Positions 25,973-33,941 are shown, numbered from the stretch's first letter. The stretch is DNA of 33,981 bases from Pseudolabrys sp. (GCA_019635575.1 JAHBZF010000026.1:1-33981), one strand, 5' to 3'. The notes: generated by a model from the letters alone, not told the origin. Made by a program: numbers and translations.

Positions 25973-26638
25973 TCAGCGATATATCGGCCCATACATGCCC
26001 GAATTGACCATCGCCTCGTAGATCTTCTTCATGGCTAACGCGGTGTCTTGGGTGACGAACAGCGACGATCGCGCGCCGTGGGGTGAACCCAAGAGGTACG
26101 AGCGCATATTCTCCCATGTTTCGCCAACCTCAGACCACCGCCAAGCCGGCACTTCCCTCTCGAGCATAAGTGGGACGGCGAGAGATTTTGGGATGGTGAA
26201 GCCTTCCTCGAGGTCTGCCATCCACTCGCACTTCACGAGGATCGGCGTCGTCCCGCTCGAATAGAACGGTGCGTCGATTGCTTCGGCCGTTACGTAAATA
26301 TCCTTGGGCCCGACGATGTCGTTTGCTGAGCGCATCACTTCTTCGCCATCGCCGTATGGACAGGTGACGAACCCATGGGCGAAATAGACTGTGTGATCGA
26401 GGCCGCGGTATCCGCAGCGTTCGCTCGGGATAGTGACTTGGTCGCTCGCTTTCAGAGATTTCGCCACGAGGGGATGCCAGCTTGGGTAGCCTCCGACGAC
26501 CGGCCCACATGTGGCGACGATGTCGCCTAAAGCGCGCTCTGCCTGTTGACGCTCGTCTGCTGTCAGGCTGCGCGGAATGAGATACCGTTTAACTCGCTCC
26601 AAGCCGACCTCGGCCGCTTCATCCGCGCGAAATGCCAC
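25973..26638 (-). CDS. Conserved-looking protein of unknown function upstream of SPARSA
   Basis: A 221-residue soluble protein that I cannot assign to a named family. It opens with an acidic-basic helix (DEAAEVGLERVKRYL) and contains GPVVGGYPSWHPLV, SERCGYRGLDHTVYF and TCPYGDGEEV (two Cys near His and Asp), ILVKCEW, IPKSLAVPLML, and ends PHGARSSLFVTQDTALAMKKIYEAMVNSG. There is no signal peptide or membrane helix. The GTG at 26638 is chosen because GAAGGGG lies about 5 nt upstream and the protein-like sequence starts there. The frame stays open to 26749, but that part overlaps an inverted repeat likely to be regulatory. It is on the same strand as SPARSA, 89 bp upstream, so it may be an accessory or an independent passenger. 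Confidence 0.6.
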   Translation of the reverse strand: MAFRADEAAEVGLERVKRYLIPRSLTADERQQAERALGDIVATCGPVVGGYPSWHPLVAKSLKASDQVTIPSERCGYRGLDHTVYFAHGFVTCPYGDGEEVMRSANDIVGPKDIYVTAEAIDAPFYSSGTTPILVKCEWMADLEEGFTIPKSLAVPLMLEREVPAWRWSEVGETWENMRSYLLGSPHGARSSLFVTQDTALAMKKIYEAMVNSGMYGPIYR

Positions 26639-26939
26639 CTGAACCCCTTCAAAGCTCGAGTCGAAGCATTTTTTAGCGCATCGCGCATGAAAATGAAATA
26701 TTGTGCGCGATATAGGAAATACGTGCGCGGGGTGGCTGTGAAGGTGCACTGTCTTAGCGTGACCGGCGAGTCTAAGGGGGCGCTGCGGAGTCTCCTCCGA
26801 GCCCCTGCAGCGCGGCGCGACGGCAACCGGTTATTTCAAACTCCGTGAACTGAGCCTCCGGGGAGGCACACCAGTAAATGCATCCCGATCTTTTCGGTGC
26901 TAACGGCATACTTGGGGAACGGAGGGGTGACTAAACAAC
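26639..26939. other. Divergent intergenic region with several predicted hairpins
   Basis: This 301-bp gap separates the leftward SPARSA-side genes from the rightward nuclease-helicase operon. Besides the TGCGCG boxes it holds CTTAG/CTAAG (26753-26757 and 26772-26776), a nested stem GCGCTGC/GCAGCGC (26780-26786 and 26807-26813) with CGGAG/CTCCG inside (26786-26790 and 26795-26799), and GCCTC-CGGG-GAGGC (26854-26867). No protein frame here is convincing. The run of foldable sequence may be a structured leader or a small RNA. No family was recognised. Confidence 0.45.
26680..26729. promoter_or_regulatory. Inverted and direct TGCGCG boxes in the divergent control region
   Basis: A perfect 8-bp inverted repeat, ATCGCGCA (26680-26687) and TGCGCGAT (26704-26711), is separated by 16 AT-rich bases. 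A third box GTGCGCG (26723-26729) repeats the second one 20 bp on. The layout of three similar boxes on nearly helical spacing suggests a DNA-binding protein site. It lies just upstream of the unknown gene and about 210-260 bp upstream of the Hachiman-like operon, so it could control either. The binding protein is not known. Confidence 0.5.
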
Positions 26940-27854
26940 GTGATTCGATTTCGTCGCCTAGCGCCTGTTCCTCTCAATTCCTGGTTAGTCGATCAAGGGA
27001 TACCCCAGACGCATCAACGCTACCGGTTACGGGTTTGGCGGGAAGTTCACGGCGCCATAGGTCCGCTCCGTGATGAACTGATCGCCTATGTCCAAGAAGC
27101 GTTGGACGATGCCCGGCGCCGGATACGTTCAGGCTTCCAAGACGATCTGTCGCCCTTTAACGATCCGGCGCACGACCCTGCTGCAAATTACCCTGCCATG
27201 CTCAATCGCATATCGCTTCAGGGATATCTCGGCGAAACGCTAGGCGTGCTCGCGGTGGAGCATTTTGGAGCGATTGGCCATGCGGATTGGTTGGTTCCAG
27301 CGCTGCTTTTCCGTTTTCACGATCAAGAATTTCAGCATCTGGACCTGATCAACGAACGTCTCTTGGCGGGTGAGGTGCACGAACCCGATGCTGAAAAAGA
27401 GAAGAGACCAGGTCGGACAGGCGACGACGGGCTGGCGTTCCGCGTAGACGCCAATGGCGTGATTACTGATATTCTGACGCTTGAAGCCAAATGCCTCGCG
27501 ATCAGCAATACCGGCATAATGAAAGATGCCCATGAGAAACTTATGGTCGGCGGAAACCGGCCTAGCGGCGTACGCGAATTAATCAATCTCTTGACGGAAT
27601 ACGACACGCCCGAAGCTCAAGCATGGCAACAGGCGCTGCTTCAGTTCTACAGGGACGGTTTCCGCACAGCAGCTCGCCACGATGGGCTCGCTTATGCTGT
27701 CGGTCATTCGCCCAAACAACCCGGTGACCGGATTGCTTGGCTCCCTACCGAAGCGCCTCATCCCGCCTATACGGTACAGCGCAACCTCGAAGCGATGGAG
27801 TTTCAGTTCGAGAATCTAGATGCTGTAGTCGATATATTGTACCGGGGCGCTTGA
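26940..27854 (+). CDS. HamA-like PD-(D/E)xK nuclease (Hachiman-type, tentative)
   Basis: A 304-residue protein with a nuclease-like core: GYLGETLGVLAVEHF (about 95-109), then GDDGLAF (161-167) and LTLEAKCL (179-186). The D-(x)n-ExK arrangement (D162/D163, E182, K184) fits a PD-(D/E)xK active site. HamA (DUF1837/AbpA) of Hachiman has the same layout and is always next to a helicase, as here. Whole-length similarity to HamA could not be tested, so this may be a divergent or different nuclease. The start is GTG at 26940. The only good ribosome site, GGAGGGG, is 12 nt upstream, but a stop at 26928-26930 excludes a longer frame. The helicase gene starts 1 nt after its stop. Confidence 0.6.
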   Translation: MIRFRRLAPVPLNSWLVDQGIPQTHQRYRLRVWREVHGAIGPLRDELIAYVQEALDDARRRIRSGFQDDLSPFNDPAHDPAANYPAMLNRISLQGYLGETLGVLAVEHFGAIGHADWLVPALLFRFHDQEFQHLDLINERLLAGEVHEPDAEKEKRPGRTGDDGLAFRVDANGVITDILTLEAKCLAISNTGIMKDAHEKLMVGGNRPSGVRELINLLTEYDTPEAQAWQQALLQFYRDGFRTAARHDGLAYAVGHSPKQPGDRIAWLPTEAPHPAYTVQRNLEAMEFQFENLDAVVDILYRGA

Positions 27855-27855
27855 G

Positions 27856-30800
27856 GTGGCGAACGCAGCGACTATCGCTATCGCCCGCGAAATTCGGGAG
27901 AATCTGGCAGGCCAAGCCCTCACCGCGCGCCAAGCAAAACTCTACAGCCAACGGTTGCGGCGCGACATGGGCCGTGATGGGTTGGCGAGTTTTGGGCCAG
28001 GAGACGTCGCTGGATATCTCGACGAAGCGATGTTGCTTTTGGAAAGCGGGTGGCTGGAGCGAAGCGCGGACATTAGCTCCCCTTGGCGCACGGCGATCAA
28101 GCGCGCGGCAGAGATCATCGAATGGCTTTCGCAATCTCAGCTAAAGCCGCCGGGCGCGCCGCTGCATTTGCTGGCTGCCGCCGCCTACCAGTTGGCCGAT
28201 TATCCGGCGATGGCGCTGGGACATCTACGGCGGCTGCCGGAGGGGGAGCCGCTGTCGGAGCTTCTCCGCCAGTTCGTGCGGGCAGACTTCCCGGCTGCTT
28301 TCCAGGCGGCGCAGACGTTCTGGAGCAATTATCGCGGACTGCGGAGCGATGGTCGCATCGATCCCGATGATCTCCAAATGGCGTCCGTCCAGCATATAGT
28401 CATGTGCGTTGGGACGATCTGCGCGTTTCTGAGAACGGGGGGCGATGCTCCCGTCGAGCGCGCGGTGGTTAAACTGGAAGCGCTCGCGCTGGGATTCCTG
28501 CATAGCCGAGATCCCTATTCGTACCTGCTGGCGCGGCTGACGGCCGCCAGTGCGCGGCGCTTTATCGAAACCTGTCTCTGGCCGCAGATCGACGGGCTCC
28601 GCCTCACGTCGAGTGGCCCGGCCGGCGACGCTCTCACGCAGTTCGCGCGTTCGGCGTTTGCCAACAAGCGAGCCCTCGTCTGGCCGGCGCAGGCTGCCGG
28701 CATAGCGAAGCTGCGCGACAACAACTCGTTCGTGCTGTGTACGCCAACCGGCTCAGGGAAAACGACGGTTGCGACCCTTGGGGCGGTCCAGGGTTTGTTC
28801 GCCGATCCGCCGGCAGGAGGTGCTGCCGGCAATCTCGTGCTCTACCTCGTGCCGTCCCGCGCGCTCGCGGCAGAGGTGGAAGGCCGTCTCGCCGAGGATC
28901 TTCGCGGGATCGCAGCAGAACCCGTTGTCGTGACCGGCCTATATGGCGGCGTCGATTGGGGGCCGACCGATGCCTGGATTCAGACCGATCAGCCGACCGT
29001 GGTCATTTGCACGTTTGAGAAAGCTGATGCGCTCCTGCGTTATCTGGGCGTGCTGTTCCTCAGCCGGGTTCGCACGGTCATCATCGATGAAGCCCATATG
29101 GTGGAGCAGGACGAAGCCCGGCTGACGGGACTGGGGGACGGAACATCGCGCTCGTTTCGGCTCGAACAACTCGGCACGCGCCTGATGCGCGCACGGGAAG
29201 ATCATGAATTCCGCATTGTCGCGCTGTCTGCGGTGGCGGCACGAGCAGCGCCAGCCTTGGCCCGTTGGGTTTCCGATGCGCCTGACGCGATCCCTACAAG
29301 TTCATCCTATCGCAGCACACGACAAATGCTTGGGCGTCTCGAAGTGCGCCCAACCGGTCAGTTCGCGATCCGTTACAGTCTGATGGATGGGCACTCGCTA
29401 AAGTTTGACGACGAGCGGCGCGACGACTCACCGTTCGTACCCGATCCATTCCCCGCTGTTCCGGGGGGTATCGATGCAGAAGACGGTCCCGAAGTTCGGA
29501 TGCGCGCGCCGACGCTGTGGGCCGCGCTCAACCTGGCGGCAAAACGCCCGGATGGCTCAACGCCTTCAGTCTTGATTTCGCTAACGCAGAATATCGACAC
29601 CTTTGCCGCGACCTGCGCCGATCTCTTGGACAAGTGGCAGGATATCGCACTTCCCGATTATTGGTCGATTGAGGAGGGTAACGAGATTTGGGCGCGATGC
29701 CTGGCGACCGCCATCGACTATTTTACGGCGGATTCCGTCGAGTATCGGCTGCTGGCGCGCGGCATCGTGGTGCATCACGGCAAGATGCCGGGTCTCCTCG
29801 CCCGGCGACTGAAGTCCGTTATTGATCGTGGCTATGTTCGAGTGATCATCGCTACATCGACCCTGTCAGAGGGGGTCAACATCCCGGTGAATTATCTGCT
29901 GATCCCCAGCGTCTTCAGAAGTAACGGCGAACTGCCGTTGCAGGAGTTCAGCAATCTGATCGGCCGCGCGGGGCGGCCCGGTGTTGCAACGGAAGGCAGC
30001 GCACTCGTTGTCCTGCCCGAGCGCACCTATGAGAACCGGTTCGGCCAGATTGTGCCAACCTATAATCGGCAATGGAACGGCTACGAGAGCCTGGTCGCCC
30101 AGTTGGAGGCCGCGACCGCAGCGGTGGGTGATCTCATCCCGGACGATCAGGCGTCGAGTCCGCTCGGCCACCTGCTTCGTGAACTGGAACGTGCGTGGAA
30201 AGCGGTGGTAGGTGGAGGATCCGAGGCCGAATTCATCGCCTGGCTTGAGCAGACGGCTGTCACTGAGCAGGCCGCAGACCCGCCAACCAGCCATGATTAT
30301 CTCGATTCACTGGACGCATTTCTGATCGCGGCAATCCAGGAGGTCGAGGAACTCAAGGGTGTCGAACTCGACGACGCCCAGCTTGAAGCAGAATTAGCCA
30401 AGATTTGGCGACGCACCTATGCCCATGCGGCTTCGCATGGTGAGGCGCATCTGGCGACGATCTGGCTGGCGCGTGGCAGAGCAATCAAGGCCCAGTATCC
30501 CGGCGCCGATGAGCGCCGTCGTCTATATAAGACGAGCCTGACGCCACGATCTGCTAAGCTGTTGCTGGACCGCGCGGAGGAAATTCGCACCAAGCTCGCG
30601 CTAGGCGCCGATTATGCTCGCTGGACCGTCGAGCAGCAATTCGTTTTTATCCGCGATGTGCTGGCATTTTTGTCCGAAATTCCAGTCTTTGCGATCGAGA
30701 CCAAACTGGGTCGAAAGAAGAACTTCAACGATTGGCCCATGCTGCTGCGTTGGTGGCTGGCCAAATCGACGCTGGCGCGACAGCCCCGCCCAAATGAGGT

Positions 30801-31419
30801 TACGAACTGGTATGCCTTTGTAGCGAATAACTTCATCTATCGTGGGACTTGGGGACTCGGTAGCGTCATCGGCCTGTTGCTGGATACGACCGATGACGGA
30901 CAGCCCATTCGCGCGCTGGAAATAGCCGACTGGCCGATGAGCGGTCTGCCGTGGATCGGTTTTTGGCTGAAAGAGCTTATCAGTTGGGGCACCCTCGACC
31001 CGGTAGCGGCCTTCCTGCTTGCGCGTGGAGATGCGGTCGATCGGTCGCAGGCAGAACTCGATGCGAAAGCCTATTATGAAGGCCGTCCGGCGGGCGAGGA
31101 TGCCAACGCACTTCTCGATCCCAGAACAATCCGTGCATGGGTAGAAGAAAGGAAGCCCGCGCGCGTAGCGCGTCTAGGGATCACGACGATAGCGATCGAA
31201 GTGGAATGCGTGCGTCCCGCTGAGGCGTATCGGCAGCAACGATTGGTCGTATTGCCACTGATAGAGGCCGACGCGATCGTTTGGCTTGACCCGGCCGGTT
31301 ATGAGGTGGCGCGAAGCGTAAAGCCGGGTGACTGGCCCGAGAAACCCGCCCTTTTCCAGTTCGAGCTTCTGGTGGCGATGTCCTTCGTCATCGGTGAGCC
31401 TTATCTGCCCCATCGTTGA
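27856..31419 (+). CDS. HamB-like Ski2-family SF2 helicase (Hachiman-type, tentative)
   Basis: A 1187-residue superfamily 2 helicase. An N-terminal helical region of about 290 residues precedes motif I CTPTGSGKTT (Walker A, about 295-304), followed by motif II DEAH (411-414), motif V-like TSTLSEGVNIPVNYLLIP and motif VI NLIGRAGRPG (about 700-709). The GRAGRPG form and the long C-terminal part point to the Ski2/Hel308-like branch. Its GTG start is 1 nt after the nuclease stop, so the two are one operon. In Hachiman, HamB loads on DNA and releases HamA to degrade it. The same job is inferred here. It is long for HamB, and other nuclease-helicase systems cannot be excluded. Confidence 0.68.
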   Translation: MANAATIAIAREIRENLAGQALTARQAKLYSQRLRRDMGRDGLASFGPGDVAGYLDEAMLLLESGWLERSADISSPWRTAIKRAAEIIEWLSQSQLKPPGAPLHLLAAAAYQLADYPAMALGHLRRLPEGEPLSELLRQFVRADFPAAFQAAQTFWSNYRGLRSDGRIDPDDLQMASVQHIVMCVGTICAFLRTGGDAPVERAVVKLEALALGFLHSRDPYSYLLARLTAASARRFIETCLWPQIDGLRLTSSGPAGDALTQFARSAFANKRALVWPAQAAGIAKLRDNNSFVLCTPTGSGKTTVATLGAVQGLFADPPAGGAAGNLVLYLVPSRALAAEVEGRLAEDLRGIAAEPVVVTGLYGGVDWGPTDAWIQTDQPTVVICTFEKADALLRYLGVLFLSRVRTVIIDEAHMVEQDEARLTGLGDGTSRSFRLEQLGTRLMRAREDHEFRIVALSAVAARAAPALARWVSDAPDAIPTSSSYRSTRQMLGRLEVRPTGQFAIRYSLMDGHSLKFDDERRDDSPFVPDPFPAVPGGIDAEDGPEVRMRAPTLWAALNLAAKRPDGSTPSVLISLTQNIDTFAATCADLLDKWQDIALPDYWSIEEGNEIWARCLATAIDYFTADSVEYRLLARGIVVHHGKMPGLLARRLKSVIDRGYVRVIIATSTLSEGVNIPVNYLLIPSVFRSNGELPLQEFSNLIGRAGRPGVATEGSALVVLPERTYENRFGQIVPTYNRQWNGYESLVAQLEAATAAVGDLIPDDQASSPLGHLLRELERAWKAVVGGGSEAEFIAWLEQTAVTEQAADPPTSHDYLDSLDAFLIAAIQEVEELKGVELDDAQLEAELAKIWRRTYAHAASHGEAHLATIWLARGRAIKAQYPGADERRRLYKTSLTPRSAKLLLDRAEEIRTKLALGADYARWTVEQQFVFIRDVLAFLSEIPVFAIETKLGRKKNFNDWPMLLRWWLAKSTLARQPRPNEVTNWYAFVANNFIYRGTWGLGSVIGLLLDTTDDGQPIRALEIADWPMSGLPWIGFWLKELISWGTLDPVAAFLLARGDAVDRSQAELDAKAYYEGRPAGEDANALLDPRTIRAWVEERKPARVARLGITTIAIEVECVRPAEAYRQQRLVVLPLIEADAIVWLDPAGYEVARSVKPGDWPEKPALFQFELLVAMSFVIGEPYLPHR

Positions 31420-31622
31420 TCGCGCTTAATATTATCTGCTTTAGCCGATGCGGCTACGACCGCTTTCGGCGGAAGCTGCCGGTTCTGCATGTTTGCGAGG
31501 AGGGCAGCTAAGTCCCACAATTTGGCATTCCCAGGCGCGGCGGACCAGAAAAATCCGCCACGGACACTAAGCCAACTCCGCATCTAGCCACCGCTGGCCG
31601 CCGTGTCTGTGATCGGAAGAAA
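31420..31622. other. Intergenic tail between helicase gene and tRNA, with one hairpin
   Basis: No convincing gene is seen in these 203 bp. A 6-bp inverted repeat GGCGGA-N9-TCCGCC (31539-31559) has five A residues in its loop (T on the minus strand). It may be the helicase terminator, though it lacks a following T tract, or a recombinase site or remnant of a mobile element near the end of the ICE. Confidence 0.4.
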
Positions 31623-31699
31623 TGGCGCACCCATCAGGATTCGAACCTGAGGCCTCTACCTTCGGAGGGTAGCGCTCTATCCAGCTGAGCTATGGGTGC
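31623..31699 (-). tRNA. tRNA-Arg (anticodon CCG), CCA encoded
   Basis: Read on the minus strand, this folds as a complete 77-nt tRNA. The acceptor stem is GCACCCA/TGGGTGC (31693-31699 with 31627-31633), the D arm is AGCTCAGCTGGATAGAGC, and the anticodon stem is CTACC/GGTAG with loop CTCCGAA, giving anticodon CCG (31663-31665). The T arm has GGTTCGAATCC, the discriminator is G and an encoded CCA ends at 31623. Anticodon CCG decodes CGG (Arg). It lies 125 bp from a diverged 5' half of a tRNA of the same specificity, so it is probably carried by the element. Confidence 0.95.
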
Positions 31700-31703
31700 C
31701 TGT

Positions 31704-31724
31704 TGCTTACGCGGTGCTTACGCG
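31704..31724. repeat. Tandem direct repeat of TGCTTACGCG beside the tRNA
   Basis: The 10-mer TGCTTACGCG occurs at 31704-31713 and again at 31715-31724, an 11-bp period, immediately upstream of the tRNA 5' end. Short direct repeats on helical spacing beside an att site are typical arm-type sites for tyrosine integrases or excisionases. That role is inferred. Confidence 0.45.
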
Positions 31725-31823
31725 AAAAGTTTGCGAGTTTAAAGCGGCGATGGAGGTGCTCGCAACGCGCTGTATCTTCTGTGTTTTTTGAGGTCCTTTT
31801 CTTCAATTGATCACTTGACTTCA

Positions 31824-31865
31824 GCCTTCGGAGGGCAACGCTCTATCCAGCTGAGCTACGGGTGC
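31824..31865 (-). repeat. 5' half of a second tRNA-Arg(CCG): probable attachment-site remnant
   Basis: On the minus strand this begins GCACCCG (31865 leftwards) and matches the intact tRNA through D arm and anticodon loop CTCCGAA, then GGC, after which homology stops (the 3' side of the anticodon stem reads GGCTG, not GGCAA). Its differences from the intact copy (an acceptor-stem base, and the TTGCC for CTACC anticodon-stem change) are those of a distinct, once functional allele. It is best read as the host tRNA gene cut at the anticodon loop by integration, with the 3' half now at the other end of the element. Confidence 0.75.
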
Positions 31866-32000
31866 GTCTTCAGCGGAGGCGTGTCTCTAGCCGAAAGGCC
31901 GCGCCGCCGCAAACCCGACCCTTCAGGTTTCAGCGGGGCAATTCGCGCGCAGCCTGCGATGCGCTAGGTTCCGCGCCAAGTCACGAGCCGAAAGGCCGGT

Positions 32001-33941
32001 ATGGTCATGGGGAAGCGGATGCGCCTCTGGAAACAAGTTCTCGGCGCGGGCGCCGTCTCCGGCGCACTGCTGATCGCAGGCTTCGGCCTGGGCGGCCTGG
32101 GGCGGGCGGAGGCGCAGGCCACCGGCGGGCCCGACGATCCGGGCAAGCCGGTCTACGACCAGTTCTGCGCGGCCTGCCACAACGCCCCGCCCGCGGGCGA
32201 CCGCGCCCCGCCGGTGGCGTCGCTGCGCAAGATGAGCGCCCAGACGATCATGGCCGCCCTCACCACCGGGGTGATGAAGCCCATCGGCGACGGCCTCGAT
32301 CGCCGGCAGATCCGCGACGTGGTGCAGTACCTCGCCGCGCCGGAGGGGGCCACGGGCACGGCCTGGATCGACGACAACCGCTGCGCCGCGGACAAGGCGA
32401 CGGTCGACCTCTCCGCCGCGCCGGCCCAGGTGGGCTTCGGCGTCGACACCGACAATTCGCGCCGGATGACCGCCGCCCAGGCCGGCTTCACCGGCAAGCA
32501 GGCGGCGGACCTCGAGGTCGCCTGGACCTTCGCCATGCCCCGCACCTCGGGCCTGCGCGGCCAGGGCGTGGTGGTGGGCTCGACGCTGTTCTTCCCCGCG
32601 GGCCAGGCCGGCTACATGCTGGCGCTGGACACCAAGACCGGCTGCGTGAAGTGGGCGACGCCCGCCAACGGCCTGCGCACCAGCCTGGCCTACGGCCGCC
32701 TGGGCAAGAACGGCCCCTGGGCCGTGGTCGGCGGCGACAGCGACGGCGAACTGGTCGCGTTCGACGCCAGGACGGGCGCGGTGGCCTGGAAGGCCGACCC
32801 GCGCCACGACAAGACGGTGCCGCTCTCGGGCTCCCCGGTCTTCGCCGGCGACAGGATCGTCGTCCCGATCTCGGCGATCGACGTCGGCAACGCCATGCGG
32901 CCCACCTTCGAATGCTGCAAGGCCCACGGCGCCGTCGCGCTCGTGGACGCGAAGGACGGCAAGGTGCTCTGGACCTGGCACACGATGCCCGAGGCCCAGC
33001 CGCTCGGCCGCAAGAACTCGCAAGGGGTCGAGATGTACGGACCCTCGGGTGCGCCGATCTGGTCCAGCCCCTCGGTCGACCTGAAGGCGGGCGTCGTCTA
33101 CACGGCCACCGGCGAGAACACCTCGCCGCCCGCCACCGGCACCAGCGACGCCCTGGTCGCCATCGACCTGGCTACCGGCAAGCAGAAATGGGCGTTCCAG
33201 GCGCTGGCCAACGACGTCTGGAACATGTCGTGCCCGATCGGCTCGGCCTCGGGTCCGGGCCAGCGCAAGCCCGGCCCCAACTGCTTCTTCGCCGAGGAAG
33301 GCAGCGTGCTGCGCGACCACGATTTCGGCGGCGGGCCGGTGATCTGGAAGGGGAAAGGCAAGAGCCTGATCCTCGGCGGCCAGAAATCCGGCGACGTCTG
33401 GGCCGTCGATGCGAAGACCGGCAAGCAGGTCTGGCATCACCAGTTCGGCAAGGGCACGGCGCTGGGCGGCGTCCACTGGGGCATCGCCACCGACGGCGTG
33501 CGCGTCTTCGCGCCGATCTCCGACCCCGGCGTGCCGCCGGCCGACAACGCCGCGGGCCTCTACGCGATCGACATCGCCAGCGGCAAGGTGGCCTGGTCGT
33601 GGAAGGCGACGCCCGACTGCACGGGCGAGCGCCGGACCCGCGTGGCCGGCTGCGACATCCGCTACGGCGTCTCCGCGCCGCCGCTGGTGGTGGACGGGGC
33701 GGTGATCGCGGGCAGCCTGGACGGCCGTCTCCACGTGTTCGACGCGGCGACAGGCAAGCGGCTCGCCACGCACGACACCTCGGGGTCGTTCGAGACGGTC
33801 AACAGGCTCGCGGGCAAGGGCGGCTCGATCGACGCGGCCGGGCCGTTCGCCGGCGACGGGATGCTGTTCGTGCCCTCGGGCTACGTCCAGTTCGGCCAGA
33901 CGGCCGGCAACGTCCTGGTCGCCTACCGGCCAAAACGCTGA
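32001..33941 (+). CDS. Haem c / PQQ-type quinohaemoprotein dehydrogenase, PVA-dehydrogenase-like
   Basis: A 646-residue exported enzyme. After a signal peptide (about 1-39) comes a cytochrome c domain with CAACH (about 56-60), followed by a PQQ-dependent beta-propeller with repeated blades (LDTKTGCVKWA, FDARTGAVAWK, VDAKDGKVLWT, IDLATGKQKWAF, VDAKTGKQVWH). A vicinal Cys pair in FECCKAHGA matches the CC disulphide of PQQ alcohol dehydrogenases. An N-terminal haem before the propeller is the layout of polyvinyl alcohol dehydrogenase rather than of quinohaemoprotein ethanol dehydrogenase (C-terminal haem). The substrate is not proven. AAAGG lies 5 nt before the ATG. Very high GC and its position beyond the tRNA fragment suggest host chromosome. 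Confidence 0.82.
   Translation: MVMGKRMRLWKQVLGAGAVSGALLIAGFGLGGLGRAEAQATGGPDDPGKPVYDQFCAACHNAPPAGDRAPPVASLRKMSAQTIMAALTTGVMKPIGDGLDRRQIRDVVQYLAAPEGATGTAWIDDNRCAADKATVDLSAAPAQVGFGVDTDNSRRMTAAQAGFTGKQAADLEVAWTFAMPRTSGLRGQGVVVGSTLFFPAGQAGYMLALDTKTGCVKWATPANGLRTSLAYGRLGKNGPWAVVGGDSDGELVAFDARTGAVAWKADPRHDKTVPLSGSPVFAGDRIVVPISAIDVGNAMRPTFECCKAHGAVALVDAKDGKVLWTWHTMPEAQPLGRKNSQGVEMYGPSGAPIWSSPSVDLKAGVVYTATGENTSPPATGTSDALVAIDLATGKQKWAFQALANDVWNMSCPIGSASGPGQRKPGPNCFFAEEGSVLRDHDFGGGPVIWKGKGKSLILGGQKSGDVWAVDAKTGKQVWHHQFGKGTALGGVHWGIATDGVRVFAPISDPGVPPADNAAGLYAIDIASGKVAWSWKATPDCTGERRTRVAGCDIRYGVSAPPLVVDGAVIAGSLDGRLHVFDAATGKRLATHDTSGSFETVNRLAGKGGSIDAAGPFAGDGMLFVPSGYVQFGQTAGNVLVAYRPKR

Noticed and set aside
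26639-26749. Longer N-terminus for the 221-residue unknown protein
   Set aside because: The extra 37 residues cross the TGCGCG inverted repeat and look non-coding; a GTG with a good ribosome site lies at 26638.
31401-31583. 60-codon minus-strand frame near the tRNA
   Set aside because: No ribosome site, no recognised similarity, and it overlaps the helicase end and a hairpin.
31923-33773. Minus-strand frame (616 codons) opposite the PQQ dehydrogenase
   Set aside because: Repetitive Arg/Gly/Val/Ala shadow of the propeller repeats; no ribosome site or family match.
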